Shown here one piece after another: positions 1 through 5,636 of a stretch of DNA of 6,512 bases (within the stretch, counting starts at the first letter, position 1; the number at the start of each line of letters is the position of its first letter). Origin of the DNA: Bacillota bacterium (GTDB lineage Bacteria; Bacillota; Clostridia; Christensenellales; CALWSW01); the NCBI GenBank assembly GCA_023402915.1, contig JAEYFO010000311.1, positions 1-6,512 of the forward strand. The letters are read 5' to 3'. The translations under genes and the position numbers were made by a program. Below the pieces are notes generated by a model, which was not told the origin of the DNA, did no database searches, and worked only from the letters and a program-made list of their open reading frames with translations.

Positions 1-77
1 TCTTAACTTTTTGCATTTTTTACTTCATTTTTTTGTTTTTCGTGACGGAAATTTCTCCAAAATCGTCTTTGCGCGCG

Positions 78-671
78 TCAAACCGGGCTGATCCCCTGCG
101 CCCCGCTCCCTTCCGGCGCCGGCGGCAGGGGGTGAAAGGCCGCGATCATGATCGTCGTGCTGCCGCCCTCGACGGGGCCTTCCATCAATTCGATGCGCTC
201 GACGTTCTCCGCGTCCACCAGCACGACCGGGGAAAGCAGGGATTTTCCCAGCCCTTCCAACACGTCCAGATCGGCCTTGAGCACCACCTGTCCCACCGTG
301 ACCCGCTCGCCCGGCTGGCGCAGGCGGGTGAAGCCCCGTCCGTCCAGCTCTGCCGTGCCCATGCCCACGTGGACCAGCACCTCCCGCCCCTCGTTCGTGC
401 GGACGCTGAAGGCGTGGTTCGTCGAAAAGACCCGTTCGAGCGTGCCCGTCACCGGCGCGCGCACCGTGCCGCTCGACGGAACGATGGCCACGCCCTCACC
501 CACCAGCTGCTCGGAAAAGGCCGGCTCTTCCACCTCCGAAAGGGGAATGGAGCGCCCCGTCATGGGCGCAACGACGTTCAAAACCATCTTTTTTCCGGTT
601 TTCTGCTCCTTCTGCTCGTTTTGTTCTCTGGCTTTCTGCTGCCCGTTTTCTTCCTTTGGCAGTTCGTTCAT
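78..671 (-). CDS. PTS glucose-family EIIA component, free-standing
   Basis: Cytoplasmic phosphocarrier that takes a phosphate from HPr~P on a histidine and hands it to the EIIB domain of a sugar permease. With the chosen ATG the protein has 197 residues. Residues 1-28 are a charged K/E/Q-rich stretch; the EIIA domain follows from about residue 29 (start VLNVVAPMTG) to about 180. Two family histidines are present: H86 in TNHAF and H101 in LVHVGMGTAEL, equivalent to H75 and the phosphorylated H90 of E. coli EIIA-Glc. GFTRL, GERVTVGQVV and SLLSPVV are also conserved. The frame stays open to 800, but 671 is preferred because a purine-rich AAGGGGGAAAGAGG precedes it; the ATG at 587, right at the domain edge, has AGGAG too far upstream. 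No EIIB or EIIC is adjacent, so the partner permease is unknown. It is divergent from the gene at 888. The EIIA assignment is secure; sugar specificity and exact start are not. Confidence 0.93.
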   Translation of the reverse strand: MNELPKEENGQQKAREQNEQKEQKTGKKMVLNVVAPMTGRSIPLSEVEEPAFSEQLVGEGVAIVPSSGTVRAPVTGTLERVFSTNHAFSVRTNEGREVLVHVGMGTAELDGRGFTRLRQPGERVTVGQVVLKADLDVLEGLGKSLLSPVVLVDAENVERIELMEGPVEGGSTTIMIAAFHPLPPAPEGSGAQGISPV

Positions 672-673
672 GG

Positions 674-687
674 CCTCTTTCCCCCTT
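674..687 (-). promoter_or_regulatory. Ribosome binding site deciding the EIIA start
   Basis: Read on the minus strand this is AAGGGGGAAAGAGG, ending 2 nt before the ATG at 671. The GGGGG block lies 9 nt from the start, a workable distance, while the AGAGG block is rather close. It is a weaker signal than those of the plus-strand genes, so the start is likely rather than certain. Confidence 0.45.
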
Positions 688-846
688 CGGCGGCTCTTCG
701 CCCCTGTTTCGCTGCGTTTTGGCTGTTGTTTCTTTAGATTGCCCTGCATTTTCGGTTTTTGACGGGCGCAAAAAAATTTTTCTTTGGAAAAGCCTTTCAA
801 TTTTCCCTTTTTTTGGAACTTTTTGGCTGTGGATTTCGTTTAGGAA

Positions 847-860
847 ATAAAGCGCTTTAT
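847..860. promoter_or_regulatory. 14-bp perfect palindrome, candidate cre/LacI-family operator
   Basis: ATAAAGCGCTTTAT is a perfect inverted repeat between the divergent EIIA and stalk-domain genes, 27 nt before the ATG at 888. Its central ten bases, AAAGCGCTTT, match the core of symmetrical CcpA catabolite-responsive elements (TGAAAGCGCTTTCA), but the outer TG/CA pairs are replaced by AT/AT. It overlaps a weak plus-strand promoter candidate (TTGGCT at 823-828, 17 nt, AATAAA at 846-851) and could equally lie in a promoter for the minus-strand gene, where TTGGGA and TAAACG flank it at 17 nt. Seen: palindrome and position. Inferred: operator function and binding by CcpA or another LacI-family protein. 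Confidence 0.5.
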
Positions 861-887
861 CCCAACTGATTTTCAAAAGGAGGTTCC

Positions 888-1820
888 ATGAAAAAGCTCA
901 TGAAATCCATCGCCCTGCTTCTGGCGCTCGTCAGCGCGCTGATCCTTCTGCCCGCGGCCGCCCTCGCCGCGCCCGCGGATTACGAACTGCCCGCATTTTC
1001 CCGTATCTGGGGCACGATCAAAGAACTGAGCGAAGACGAAAACGGCAACCGCTCCGTCTGGATCTCGGACGGCGCCGGAGAAGGCGACGGCGTCGTTCTC
1101 TATCTGACGGACAGCACTCCCATCGTAGACGATGTGACCGGAAAGCCCGTGGACTTTTCCGAACTGAAGGAGGGCGACAGCGTTTACGGCTGGTACGGCC
1201 CCTATATGACCATGAGCCTGCCGCCCCAGTCCACCGCTGCGGCGCTGGTGGTCAACATCCCCGCCGACCATGGCGCCGGTCAGCTTCAGGAAGTGACCTA
1301 CGCTTCCGTTGACGCCGACGGCACGCTGGCGCTCGCTTTTGAGCGCAATTCGTGCGAACAGATCGCGGGCAATTTCAAGATCACCCGCTTCGGCACGGAC
1401 GAGACCGCGGACGCTGCCGCGCTGCATCCCGGCAGCCGCGTGATCTTCTGGAGGGCGGAAAACCGCATGGTGCTGCTCGACAGCCCCTATGAAAACTGGG
1501 TCACCGTAGCGCTTGACGGCACGGTCCGCGTCAACGGCAAGGCCCTTTCCGCCAAGGCGCAGATCAAAGACGACGAAACCTACCTGCCCTTTTCCCACGT
1601 GGCGCAGAAGCTGGGCTACAAAGTCACCCGAAACGCCGGCCGCACCCGCTATACGATCAGGAAAGACGGCAAGACCGTGCTGACCATCGCCGTGGGCAGC
1701 GAGCTGTTCCGGAACGCTGAGGGGGACGACGTGGCCACTTCTCCCGCCTTTGTTGAAAACAACCGGCTGTACGCGCCGCTCTCCATGCTGGCGTTTTTGA
1801 GCGGGGACATCTGGTTCTAA
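888..1820 (+). CDS. Exported protein with C-terminal copper-amine-oxidase-type stalk domain
   Basis: Predicted extracytoplasmic protein of 310 residues, function unknown. It has a Sec signal peptide: KK near the N-terminus, a hydrophobic core at about 8-24, and likely cleavage after ALA at residue 27. Residues about 38-123 read as a beta-rich, OB-like module (WGTIKEL, VVLYLTDSTPIVDD, LKEGDSVYGWYG), a layout I associate with Clostridial stalk proteins. Residues about 206-306 match the Cu_amine_oxidN1 family: VRVNGKAL, a YLPFSHVAQKLGYKVT motif (residues 232-247), then NNRLYAPLSMLAFLSG. Despite the name this domain does not bind copper or oxidise amines; it is a stalk/adhesive module of surface proteins. 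No sortase motif, lipobox or SLH repeat is visible, so it may be secreted or loosely wall-associated. AAAGGAGG at 875-882, 5 nt before the ATG, fixes the start. It is monocistronic, ending at the hairpin at 1897. Confidence 0.85.
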   Translation: MKKLMKSIALLLALVSALILLPAAALAAPADYELPAFSRIWGTIKELSEDENGNRSVWISDGAGEGDGVVLYLTDSTPIVDDVTGKPVDFSELKEGDSVYGWYGPYMTMSLPPQSTAAALVVNIPADHGAGQLQEVTYASVDADGTLALAFERNSCEQIAGNFKITRFGTDETADAAALHPGSRVIFWRAENRMVLLDSPYENWVTVALDGTVRVNGKALSAKAQIKDDETYLPFSHVAQKLGYKVTRNAGRTRYTIRKDGKTVLTIAVGSELFRNAEGDDVATSPAFVENNRLYAPLSMLAFLSGDIWF

Positions 1821-1896
1821 ACGCAACTTCTTCTGCCTGCGCCGAAAAAACGGCTGCGCCCCCCTTTTGCAGCCCCGGATCGCTCCATGCTCCAAG

Positions 1897-1932
1897 GCTC
1901 CTTCTTTTGAAAAGAGGGAGCTTTTCTTTTTT
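1897..1932 (+). terminator. Rho-independent terminator of the stalk-domain gene
   Basis: The arms GCTCCTTCTTTT (1897 onward) and AAAAGAGGGAGC (to 1921) pair throughout with a single T-G wobble, with the innermost bases serving as the loop. The 3' arm is followed at once by TTTTCTTTTTT. It lies 77 nt after the stop codon. Another GC hairpin (GGCTGC...GCAGCC) occurs between the stop and this point but has no T tract. Confidence 0.85.
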
Positions 1933-2133
1933 GCAGAGGTTTTCTTCTTTATAAAAAAGCATGGAAGCGTTCCCGGCTCATTTGGCAAAAATCGTACGGT
2001 TTTTCTCCCAGAGGCGCATCTGCCGTCCGTTTTTCCATAAATTTTTCGAAAAAGGCCGCTCTCCTTTCTTTCAAAAGCCGTTCGCCTTCTTGTCAGAGCA
2101 GGGCAATTTCCATGAAAAATTTGTTCAAACCTA
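1933..2133. other. Gene-free spacer upstream of the GntR gene
   Basis: This A/T-rich stretch between the terminator and the regulator promoter has no start codon with a ribosome binding site and no plausible protein. Two palindromic patches are visible: AAAAATCGTACGGTTTTT (1987-2004, one T-G mismatch) and TTTTTCGAAAAA (2042-2053, perfect). Neither matches an operator I recognise; both could arise by chance in A/T-rich DNA. Confidence 0.5.
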
Positions 2134-2162
2134 TTGACAAAATCGCGAATCGGGAGTAAGTT
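2134..2162 (+). promoter_or_regulatory. Candidate promoter of the GntR regulator gene
   Basis: A perfect -35 box TTGACA lies at 2134-2139. At 17 nt spacing the -10 would be TAAGTT (2157-2162), a poor match; the more A/T-rich TATATA begins at 2162 but gives a 22-nt spacer. The -10 and start region overlap the palindrome at 2161-2172, as expected for a repressed promoter. An imperfect inverted repeat (TTTGTTCAA ... TTGACAAA, 2120-2141) covers the -35 box. Confidence 0.55.
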
Positions 2163-2172
2163 ATATATACAA
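2161..2172. promoter_or_regulatory. TreR-like GntR operator, copy 1 (autoregulatory)
   Basis: TTATATATACAA differs by one base from the 12-bp palindrome TTGTATATACAA. The 16-base context AAGTTATATATACAAG recurs with two differences at 3137-3152, upstream of the aldolase. The site overlaps the -10/start region of the regulator promoter about 95 nt before the ATG, so it is best read as the autoregulatory operator of the GntR protein. I recall TTGTATATACAA as the operator of TreR in Bacillus; binding here is inferred from family, repetition and placement. Confidence 0.7.
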
Positions 2173-2254
2173 GTACAGATAGGGACGCAGCGGTATTTCC
2201 GAATCGCCCCTGCTGTCAAGCAAAGCGGCCATGTTTTTCCATGCCGTGACCGAC

Positions 2255-2260
2255 TGGAGG
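2255..2260 (+). promoter_or_regulatory. Ribosome binding site deciding the GntR start
   Basis: TGGAGG sits 6 nt before the ATG at 2267. The in-frame ATGs at 2231 and 2241 have no comparable site, and the residues they would add do not resemble the family N-terminus. Confidence 0.75.
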
Positions 2261-2266
2261 AACGAC

Positions 2267-2992
2267 ATGCTCGACCGCAACAATCCCAAACCGCTCTACG
2301 CGCAGCTGGAGGATCGTCTCCGCTCCTGCATTCTCAGCGGAGAATGGCAGGCCAACCACGCGATCCCTTCCGAAAACGAGATGAGCCGCACCTACGGCCT
2401 GAGCCGCATGACCGTCCGTTCCGTGGTGACGACGCTGGTCAACGAGGGGCTGCTCTACCGCGTGCAGGGCAAGGGCACGTTCGTTGCCGAACCGAAGATC
2501 TCCACCCGCTCCCCCGCCTATCTGGGCGTGCGCGAGCAGCTTGAACAGATGGGGTATCAGACCTCCACCCGGCTGGTGACGTTCAACACCATCGAGGCCA
2601 ACGGCCACGTCGCCGCCATGCTGGGCATCCAGCGGGACGATCCGGTCTACTTTCTCGAGCGCGTCCGCTACGCCGGCGGCCGCCCCATCAGCATCCACCG
2701 CTCCTATCTCCCCTGCGCGCTCTGCCCGGCGCTGGCCGACAAGGCCCTTGAGGGCGAGCAGCTGTGCGTGATCCTCGAGCGGGAATTCGGCTTCAAAACC
2801 GCTTTCGTTTCCGAAACGCTCGAGTCCATCATGGCCAGCGCGTCGGATGCAATGCTTCTCCAGATCGAGCAGGGCTTCCCCCTTCTTCGGCTGGAGGACG
2901 TGAACATCACCGCCGCCCATCAGCCCTTCGAATACACGACGGTGCTGTTCCGGGGCGATAAGATCAAGCTCCATTTTGAATACGACGCCTGA
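2267..2992 (+). CDS. GntR family transcriptional regulator, HutC/UTRA subfamily
   Basis: Cytoplasmic DNA-binding regulator, probably a repressor, of 241 residues, the usual length for the HutC subfamily. The winged helix-turn-helix occupies about residues 8-75: PLYAQLEDRLRSCILSGEW, then IPSENEMSRTYGLSRMTVR and the wing GLLYRVQGKGTFV. A UTRA effector domain follows at about 90-240, recognisable by RDDPVYFLERVR, RPISIHRSYLP and the C-terminal TTVLFRGDKIKLHFEY. UTRA domains bind small effectors, often sugar phosphates or amino-sugar phosphates. Two matching palindromes, one before this gene and one before the aldolase at 3220, are its likely operators, giving autoregulation plus control of the aldolase-phosphoesterase pair. 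The TreR-like operator suggests a related recognition mode but does not prove trehalose-6-phosphate as effector: no TreP or TreA is present. Family is certain, effector unknown. Confidence 0.93.
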   Translation: MLDRNNPKPLYAQLEDRLRSCILSGEWQANHAIPSENEMSRTYGLSRMTVRSVVTTLVNEGLLYRVQGKGTFVAEPKISTRSPAYLGVREQLEQMGYQTSTRLVTFNTIEANGHVAAMLGIQRDDPVYFLERVRYAGGRPISIHRSYLPCALCPALADKALEGEQLCVILEREFGFKTAFVSETLESIMASASDAMLLQIEQGFPLLRLEDVNITAAHQPFEYTTVLFRGDKIKLHFEYDA

Positions 2993-3082
2993 GCCGGAAG
3001 GAAACTCTTTCGCAGGCAAGGCCAAACCCCGGCCGGCCGCAGACGCGGCAAACGGCGGGAACCGGCAAACGTCAGAATTTGA

Positions 3083-3124
3083 TACAGGGACGGCTGCAAC
3101 TGCTTTTTCGCAGCTTTCCCTGTA
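3083..3124. repeat. Long imperfect inverted repeat between regulator and aldolase
   Basis: TACAGGGACGGCTGC (3083-3097) and GCAGCTTTCCCTGTA (3110-3124) can form a 15-position stem with a single mismatch (C-T) and one G-T pair around a 12-nt loop. The downstream flank is AAAAAAT rather than T residues, so it is not a standard intrinsic terminator on the plus strand; on the minus strand no T run follows either. It ends 15 nt before the second operator. It may separate the regulator transcript from the aldolase transcript, stabilise an RNA end, or contribute to regulation. Confidence 0.55.
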
Positions 3125-3139
3125 AAAAATACCAGCAAG

Positions 3140-3151
3140 TTGTATATACAG
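3140..3151. promoter_or_regulatory. TreR-like GntR operator, copy 2 (aldolase operon)
   Basis: TTGTATATACAG differs from the palindrome TTGTATATACAA only at the last base. The flanking AAG before and G after are shared with copy 1. It lies 68 nt before the aldolase ATG. The TATATA within it could itself act as a -10 box, but I see no convincing -35 at the right distance, so the promoter position is left open. Confidence 0.7.
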
Positions 3152-3219
3152 GAATCAACACGGACGAGCAGGAACTTACAGAGATCGACCTGTCAATTTC
3201 GACAAAGTGAGGGAGTATT

Positions 3220-4062
3220 ATGAAAGACAATCGCTTCATGCAGATCCTTCTGGACGCCAAGGCCACCCATACCGCTTCCGCCTCGATCAATATCCTCAAC
3301 TACAACACGGCCCGCGCCGTCCTCCACGCCGCCGAACGGGCAAACCGCCCCGTCATCATGCAGCCCTCCACCGGAACGGTGCGGCGCTACGGCGTGCAGG
3401 AAATGTTCCGGATGCTCGACGGCCTGCGTCAGGGCGCGTCGGTTCCGGTGGCGATCCACCTCGACCACTGCGGCGACTGCGCGCTGGCCAAAGCCTGCAT
3501 CGACGCGGGCTGGGATTCGGTCATGATGGACTTTTCCGCCCGCCCCATGGAAGAAAACGTCGCCCTCACCGGCGAGATTGTCCGCTACGCCCACGAGCGG
3601 GGCGTGGCCGTCGAAGGCGAGGTGGGCGTCATCAGCGGCGTGGAGGACGACATCAGCCACGAAACGGCGCACGCCGCCACCTATGAGGACACCGTCGCCT
3701 TTATTGAAGCCTCCGGCGTGGACGCCATCGCCCCCTCCATCGGCACGGCGCACGGCGTGTACGTCGGCACCCCCGTGCTCAACTACGAGCTGGTCGGGCG
3801 CATCGGCAAGCTGGAAACGCCCCTGGTCGTTCACGGCGGCACCGGCCTTTCGCCCGAGGCGTTCCATAAGCTCATCGCCCTGGGCGCGGCCAAAGTGAAC
3901 ATCTCCACCGCCCTCAAGCAGGTCTATCTGGGCGAGAGCCGCCGCCAGCTGGAAAATCCGAAGATCAGCCCCGTCGATTTCGACCGCGCCGTGGAGCTGG
4001 CCGCCACCGACCTGATGGAAAAGCACATCCGCCTCTTCGCCGGAGAGGACATCGCGCTGTAA
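3220..4062 (+). CDS. Class II (zinc) ketose-bisphosphate aldolase family protein
   Basis: Cytoplasmic metal-dependent aldolase, expected to cleave a ketose 1-phosphate or bisphosphate into dihydroxyacetone phosphate and an aldehyde. The 280 residues span the full family TIM barrel, close to the lengths of GatY/KbaY. Visible signatures: HLDHCGD at 80-86 (catalytic D82, zinc ligand H83), GEVG at 133-136, GTAHG at 175-179 (zinc ligand H178), VHGGTG at 204-209 (zinc ligand H205) and the phosphate-binding KVNIST at 225-230. Family members act on fructose 1,6-bisphosphate, tagatose 1,6-bisphosphate or inositol-derived ketose phosphates (IolJ), and sequence reading alone does not separate these. GAGGGAG at 3209-3215, 4 nt before the ATG, supports the start. 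The operator at 3140 and the neighbouring GntR gene point to inducible catabolism rather than a housekeeping glycolytic role. The phosphoesterase gene follows after 84 nt on the same strand. Confidence 0.93.
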   Translation: MKDNRFMQILLDAKATHTASASINILNYNTARAVLHAAERANRPVIMQPSTGTVRRYGVQEMFRMLDGLRQGASVPVAIHLDHCGDCALAKACIDAGWDSVMMDFSARPMEENVALTGEIVRYAHERGVAVEGEVGVISGVEDDISHETAHAATYEDTVAFIEASGVDAIAPSIGTAHGVYVGTPVLNYELVGRIGKLETPLVVHGGTGLSPEAFHKLIALGAAKVNISTALKQVYLGESRRQLENPKISPVDFDRAVELAATDLMEKHIRLFAGEDIAL

Positions 4063-4131
4063 CGCAGGAGCTTCCCCGCGCTTTGCGCACTTTCCCGGTT
4101 TTTTGATCGTTCCAACTCCCCGCACTGCTCC

Positions 4132-4139
4132 AAAGGAGG
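4132..4139 (+). promoter_or_regulatory. Strong ribosome binding site of the PHP gene
   Basis: AAAGGAGG is a near-complete anti-Shine-Dalgarno match 7 nt before the ATG at 4147. The 84-nt gap after the aldolase has no clear promoter and only a short hairpin (GCGCTTTGCGC) without an adjacent T tract, so the two genes are probably co-transcribed with independent translation starts. Confidence 0.7.
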
Positions 4140-4146
4140 AACTTCC

Positions 4147-5133
4147 ATGAAAGCCCCTTATGAATGCGATCTGCACAGCCACACCGTCGGTTCCGACGGC
4201 AACGATACCCCCTATGAACTGATCCAGAACGCCCTTGCCCGCGGCATGAAGGTGCTGGCCGTCACCGACCACGACGTGCTGCCCCCGGCGTTCGTGACGC
4301 TGCCCGACGGCTCGCAGCAGGAGATCTGCTCCTATGCGGCGGAGCGCGGCCTGTGCCTGCTTCGCGGCATTGAATATTCCTGCGAGACCACCGTGCAGGA
4401 CGTCCACATCGTGGGCCTGGGCTGCGACTGGGACGGCGACATCATGAAAACCGAAGTGGAAAAAATCGCCCAGAGCAAGGCTCGCGCCTACGAAGAGACC
4501 GTGCGCCGCCTGAACGAGCGGGGCTATGCGATGGAGCTTGAGGAGCTGCTGACCATGGGCGGCAAGCGCATCGATCTGACGGAACTTCAGAAAAAGCGCA
4601 TTTTCGACATGATGGCGCTCAAGGGCTATACCACCGACTGGAAGAGCGCCAAGCTGCTCGTGCGCGAGGACCCCTACCTGAGCGTGGAACGCGAAAAGCC
4701 CGCCGGAGCGGACATCGTGCGCGCCATCCATGCCGCGGGCGGCGTCGCCATTTTGGCGCACCCCTGGCTCATCGACGAGACCGTCGAGCACGACGGCGTG
4801 CAGAAAACCCGCTGGGAGTACATCTGCGGCCTGATCGACGCGGGGCTGGACGGCATCGAGATCCGCTACACCTACGACAAGACCAGCTGCAAGGACAAAC
4901 GCCCCCGCGAGGTGATCTGGGAAGAAATCTATTCCCTCGCCAGGGACAAGGGCCTGTTCTTCTCCGGCGGCTCGGACTATCACGCCGACGCGAAAAAAGG
5001 CACGAAGAACCCCCGCGAGATCGGCGAATGCGGCCTGACGTTCGAAGAATTCCTGTCCGTCCCGCAATTCCGCCGGCTCTATGAGCAGGTCATGAACGGC
5101 GCGCGCGAACGGGAGACGAACCTGGCCGGCTGA
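4147..5133 (+). CDS. PHP-domain metal-dependent phosphoesterase
   Basis: Probable cytoplasmic hydrolase of phosphate esters using a multinuclear metal centre. In 328 residues it has the PHP motifs in order: DLHSHT at 8-13 (H10, H12) with D17, TDHD at 40-43 (H42), GIEYS at 74-78 (E76), VHIVGLG at 86-92 (H87), LAHPW at 203-207 (H205), GIEIRY at 236-241 (E238) and GSDYHA at 275-280 (D277, H279). The metal-binding set appears complete, so the enzyme should be active. Residues about 95-190 form an insertion between the HIVGLG and AHP motifs, as in the RNase AM/TrpH and nucleotide-phosphatase branch, where such a cap governs substrate. Length is somewhat above the roughly 280-290 residues of that branch. 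Pairing with an aldolase under a GntR regulator suggests a small sugar phosphate or phosphorylated by-product as substrate, but nucleotide or RNA substrates known for relatives cannot be excluded. It is the last gene before the hairpin at 5169. Confidence 0.9.
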   Translation: MKAPYECDLHSHTVGSDGNDTPYELIQNALARGMKVLAVTDHDVLPPAFVTLPDGSQQEICSYAAERGLCLLRGIEYSCETTVQDVHIVGLGCDWDGDIMKTEVEKIAQSKARAYEETVRRLNERGYAMELEELLTMGGKRIDLTELQKKRIFDMMALKGYTTDWKSAKLLVREDPYLSVEREKPAGADIVRAIHAAGGVAILAHPWLIDETVEHDGVQKTRWEYICGLIDAGLDGIEIRYTYDKTSCKDKRPREVIWEEIYSLARDKGLFFSGGSDYHADAKKGTKNPREIGECGLTFEEFLSVPQFRRLYEQVMNGARERETNLAG

Positions 5134-5168
5134 GTATTGTTCCAAAAACCAAATGCAAACAGGCATCA

Positions 5169-5200
5169 AGCGCCCTCTCCAGCAGCATGGAGGGGGCGTT
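5169..5200 (+). terminator. GC-rich hairpin after the PHP gene, probable operon end
   Basis: CGCCCTCTCCA (5171-5181) and TGGAGGGGGCG (5188-5198) pair with one A-G mismatch around the loop GCAGCA; two more pairs, G-T and A-T, extend it outward. It begins 36 nt after the stop codon. Only TTCT follows, so the U tract is very short and termination may be partial or factor-assisted. Confidence 0.55.
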
Positions 5201-5219
5201 CTGACGGAAGCGGCAAAAG

Positions 5220-5245
5220 CGTTGACAGGACCTTCCGTTGACAGG
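5220..5245 (+). repeat. Short direct repeat CGTTGACAGG
   Basis: CGTTGACAGG occurs at 5220-5229 and again at 5236-5245, so the starts are 16 nt apart. Each copy contains a TTGACA, but no -10 box follows at promoter distance. Confidence 0.6.
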
Positions 5246-5261
5246 GACATCTACGGTTCTT

Positions 5262-5322
5262 GCCGTGTGCCCCGAAGGGGTGCGGACAAGCCTGTGCCCC
5301 GCCGTGTGCCCCCAAAGGGGTG
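5262..5322 (+). repeat. Two copies of a 21-22-nt repeat plus a partial copy
   Basis: A unit beginning GCCGTGTGCCCC and ending AAGGGGTG occurs at 5262-5282 and 5301-5322; the copies differ by an inserted C and one substitution. A truncated copy, GCCTGTGCCCCG, lies between them at 5290-5301. Each full copy contains a small CCCC/GGGG hairpin. Confidence 0.7.
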
Positions 5323-5588
5323 AAGGGGTACGCCGCCCGCAGCGTGCCGTTTGCCCCGAATAGAACCACCCATAGGACGCAAGGGGCGCTTCCCCGTGCG
5401 CACAAATTTTCAAAAAATAAACGACCGGACGCTTTCGAACCGTTTTTTGAAAAGCGCTGCCGCAAGCCCTGCCGGGTTCGCCTGTGCGGCGCGGCGGGAG
5501 AACCTCTTTGCGTCCGGCGACCGAAAGGCCAACTCCGCCGTTCGCTCCTCAAAGCGCCGTCCCAGCAGCGGCTTTGCGCCCTTTTCCA

Positions 5589-5636
5589 GCGGCGGGAAGC
5601 CGCGCCGGTTCCGCCGGTTTGCGCAGCGCGTTTTTT
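5589..5636 (+). other. GC-rich hairpin cluster ending in T6
   Basis: GCGGC-GGGAA-GCCGC (5589-5603) is a perfect small hairpin. Overlapping it, CGCGC (5601-5605) can pair with GCGCG (5626-5630), which is followed by TTTTTT (5631-5636). This could act as a terminator on the plus strand, shielding trkA from read-through, but the stem is short relative to its loop. Confidence 0.3.

Noticed and set aside
1..45. T-rich runs at the window start
   Set aside because: They could be a U tract of a terminator, but no stem can be seen inside the window and the gene that would use it is outside.
33..762. Two overlapping plus-strand open frames opposite the EIIA gene
   Set aside because: The EIIA reading on the minus strand carries both conserved histidine motifs; the plus frames are S/T/R/P-rich and unrecognisable.
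786..814. Terminator-like GGAAAA/TTTTCC hairpin followed by CTTTTTTT on the plus strand
   Set aside because: The stem is only 6 bp, mostly A/T, and no plus-strand gene lies upstream of it; probably chance in an A/T-rich spacer.
873..2219. Minus-strand open frame of 448 codons opposite the stalk-domain gene
   Set aside because: It is antisense to a gene with signal peptide and stalk domain, runs through that gene's terminator, and has no recognisable domain or ribosome binding site.
2231..2266. Earlier in-frame ATGs (2231 and 2241 region) for the GntR gene
   Set aside because: They lack a Shine-Dalgarno match, whereas TGGAGG stands 6 nt before the ATG at 2267, whose product begins like other HutC-type regulators.
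2216..3025. Minus-strand open frame of 269 codons opposite the GntR gene
   Set aside because: The plus strand encodes unmistakable GntR and UTRA domains; this frame has no motif.
3193..5250. Minus-strand open frame of 685 codons opposite the aldolase and PHP genes
   Set aside because: It is the antisense shadow of two clear genes with intact catalytic motifs. The G/C bias at third codon positions keeps the opposite strand free of stops; its translation is low-information A/G/V/H/D text with no family signature and it crosses the intergenic gap.
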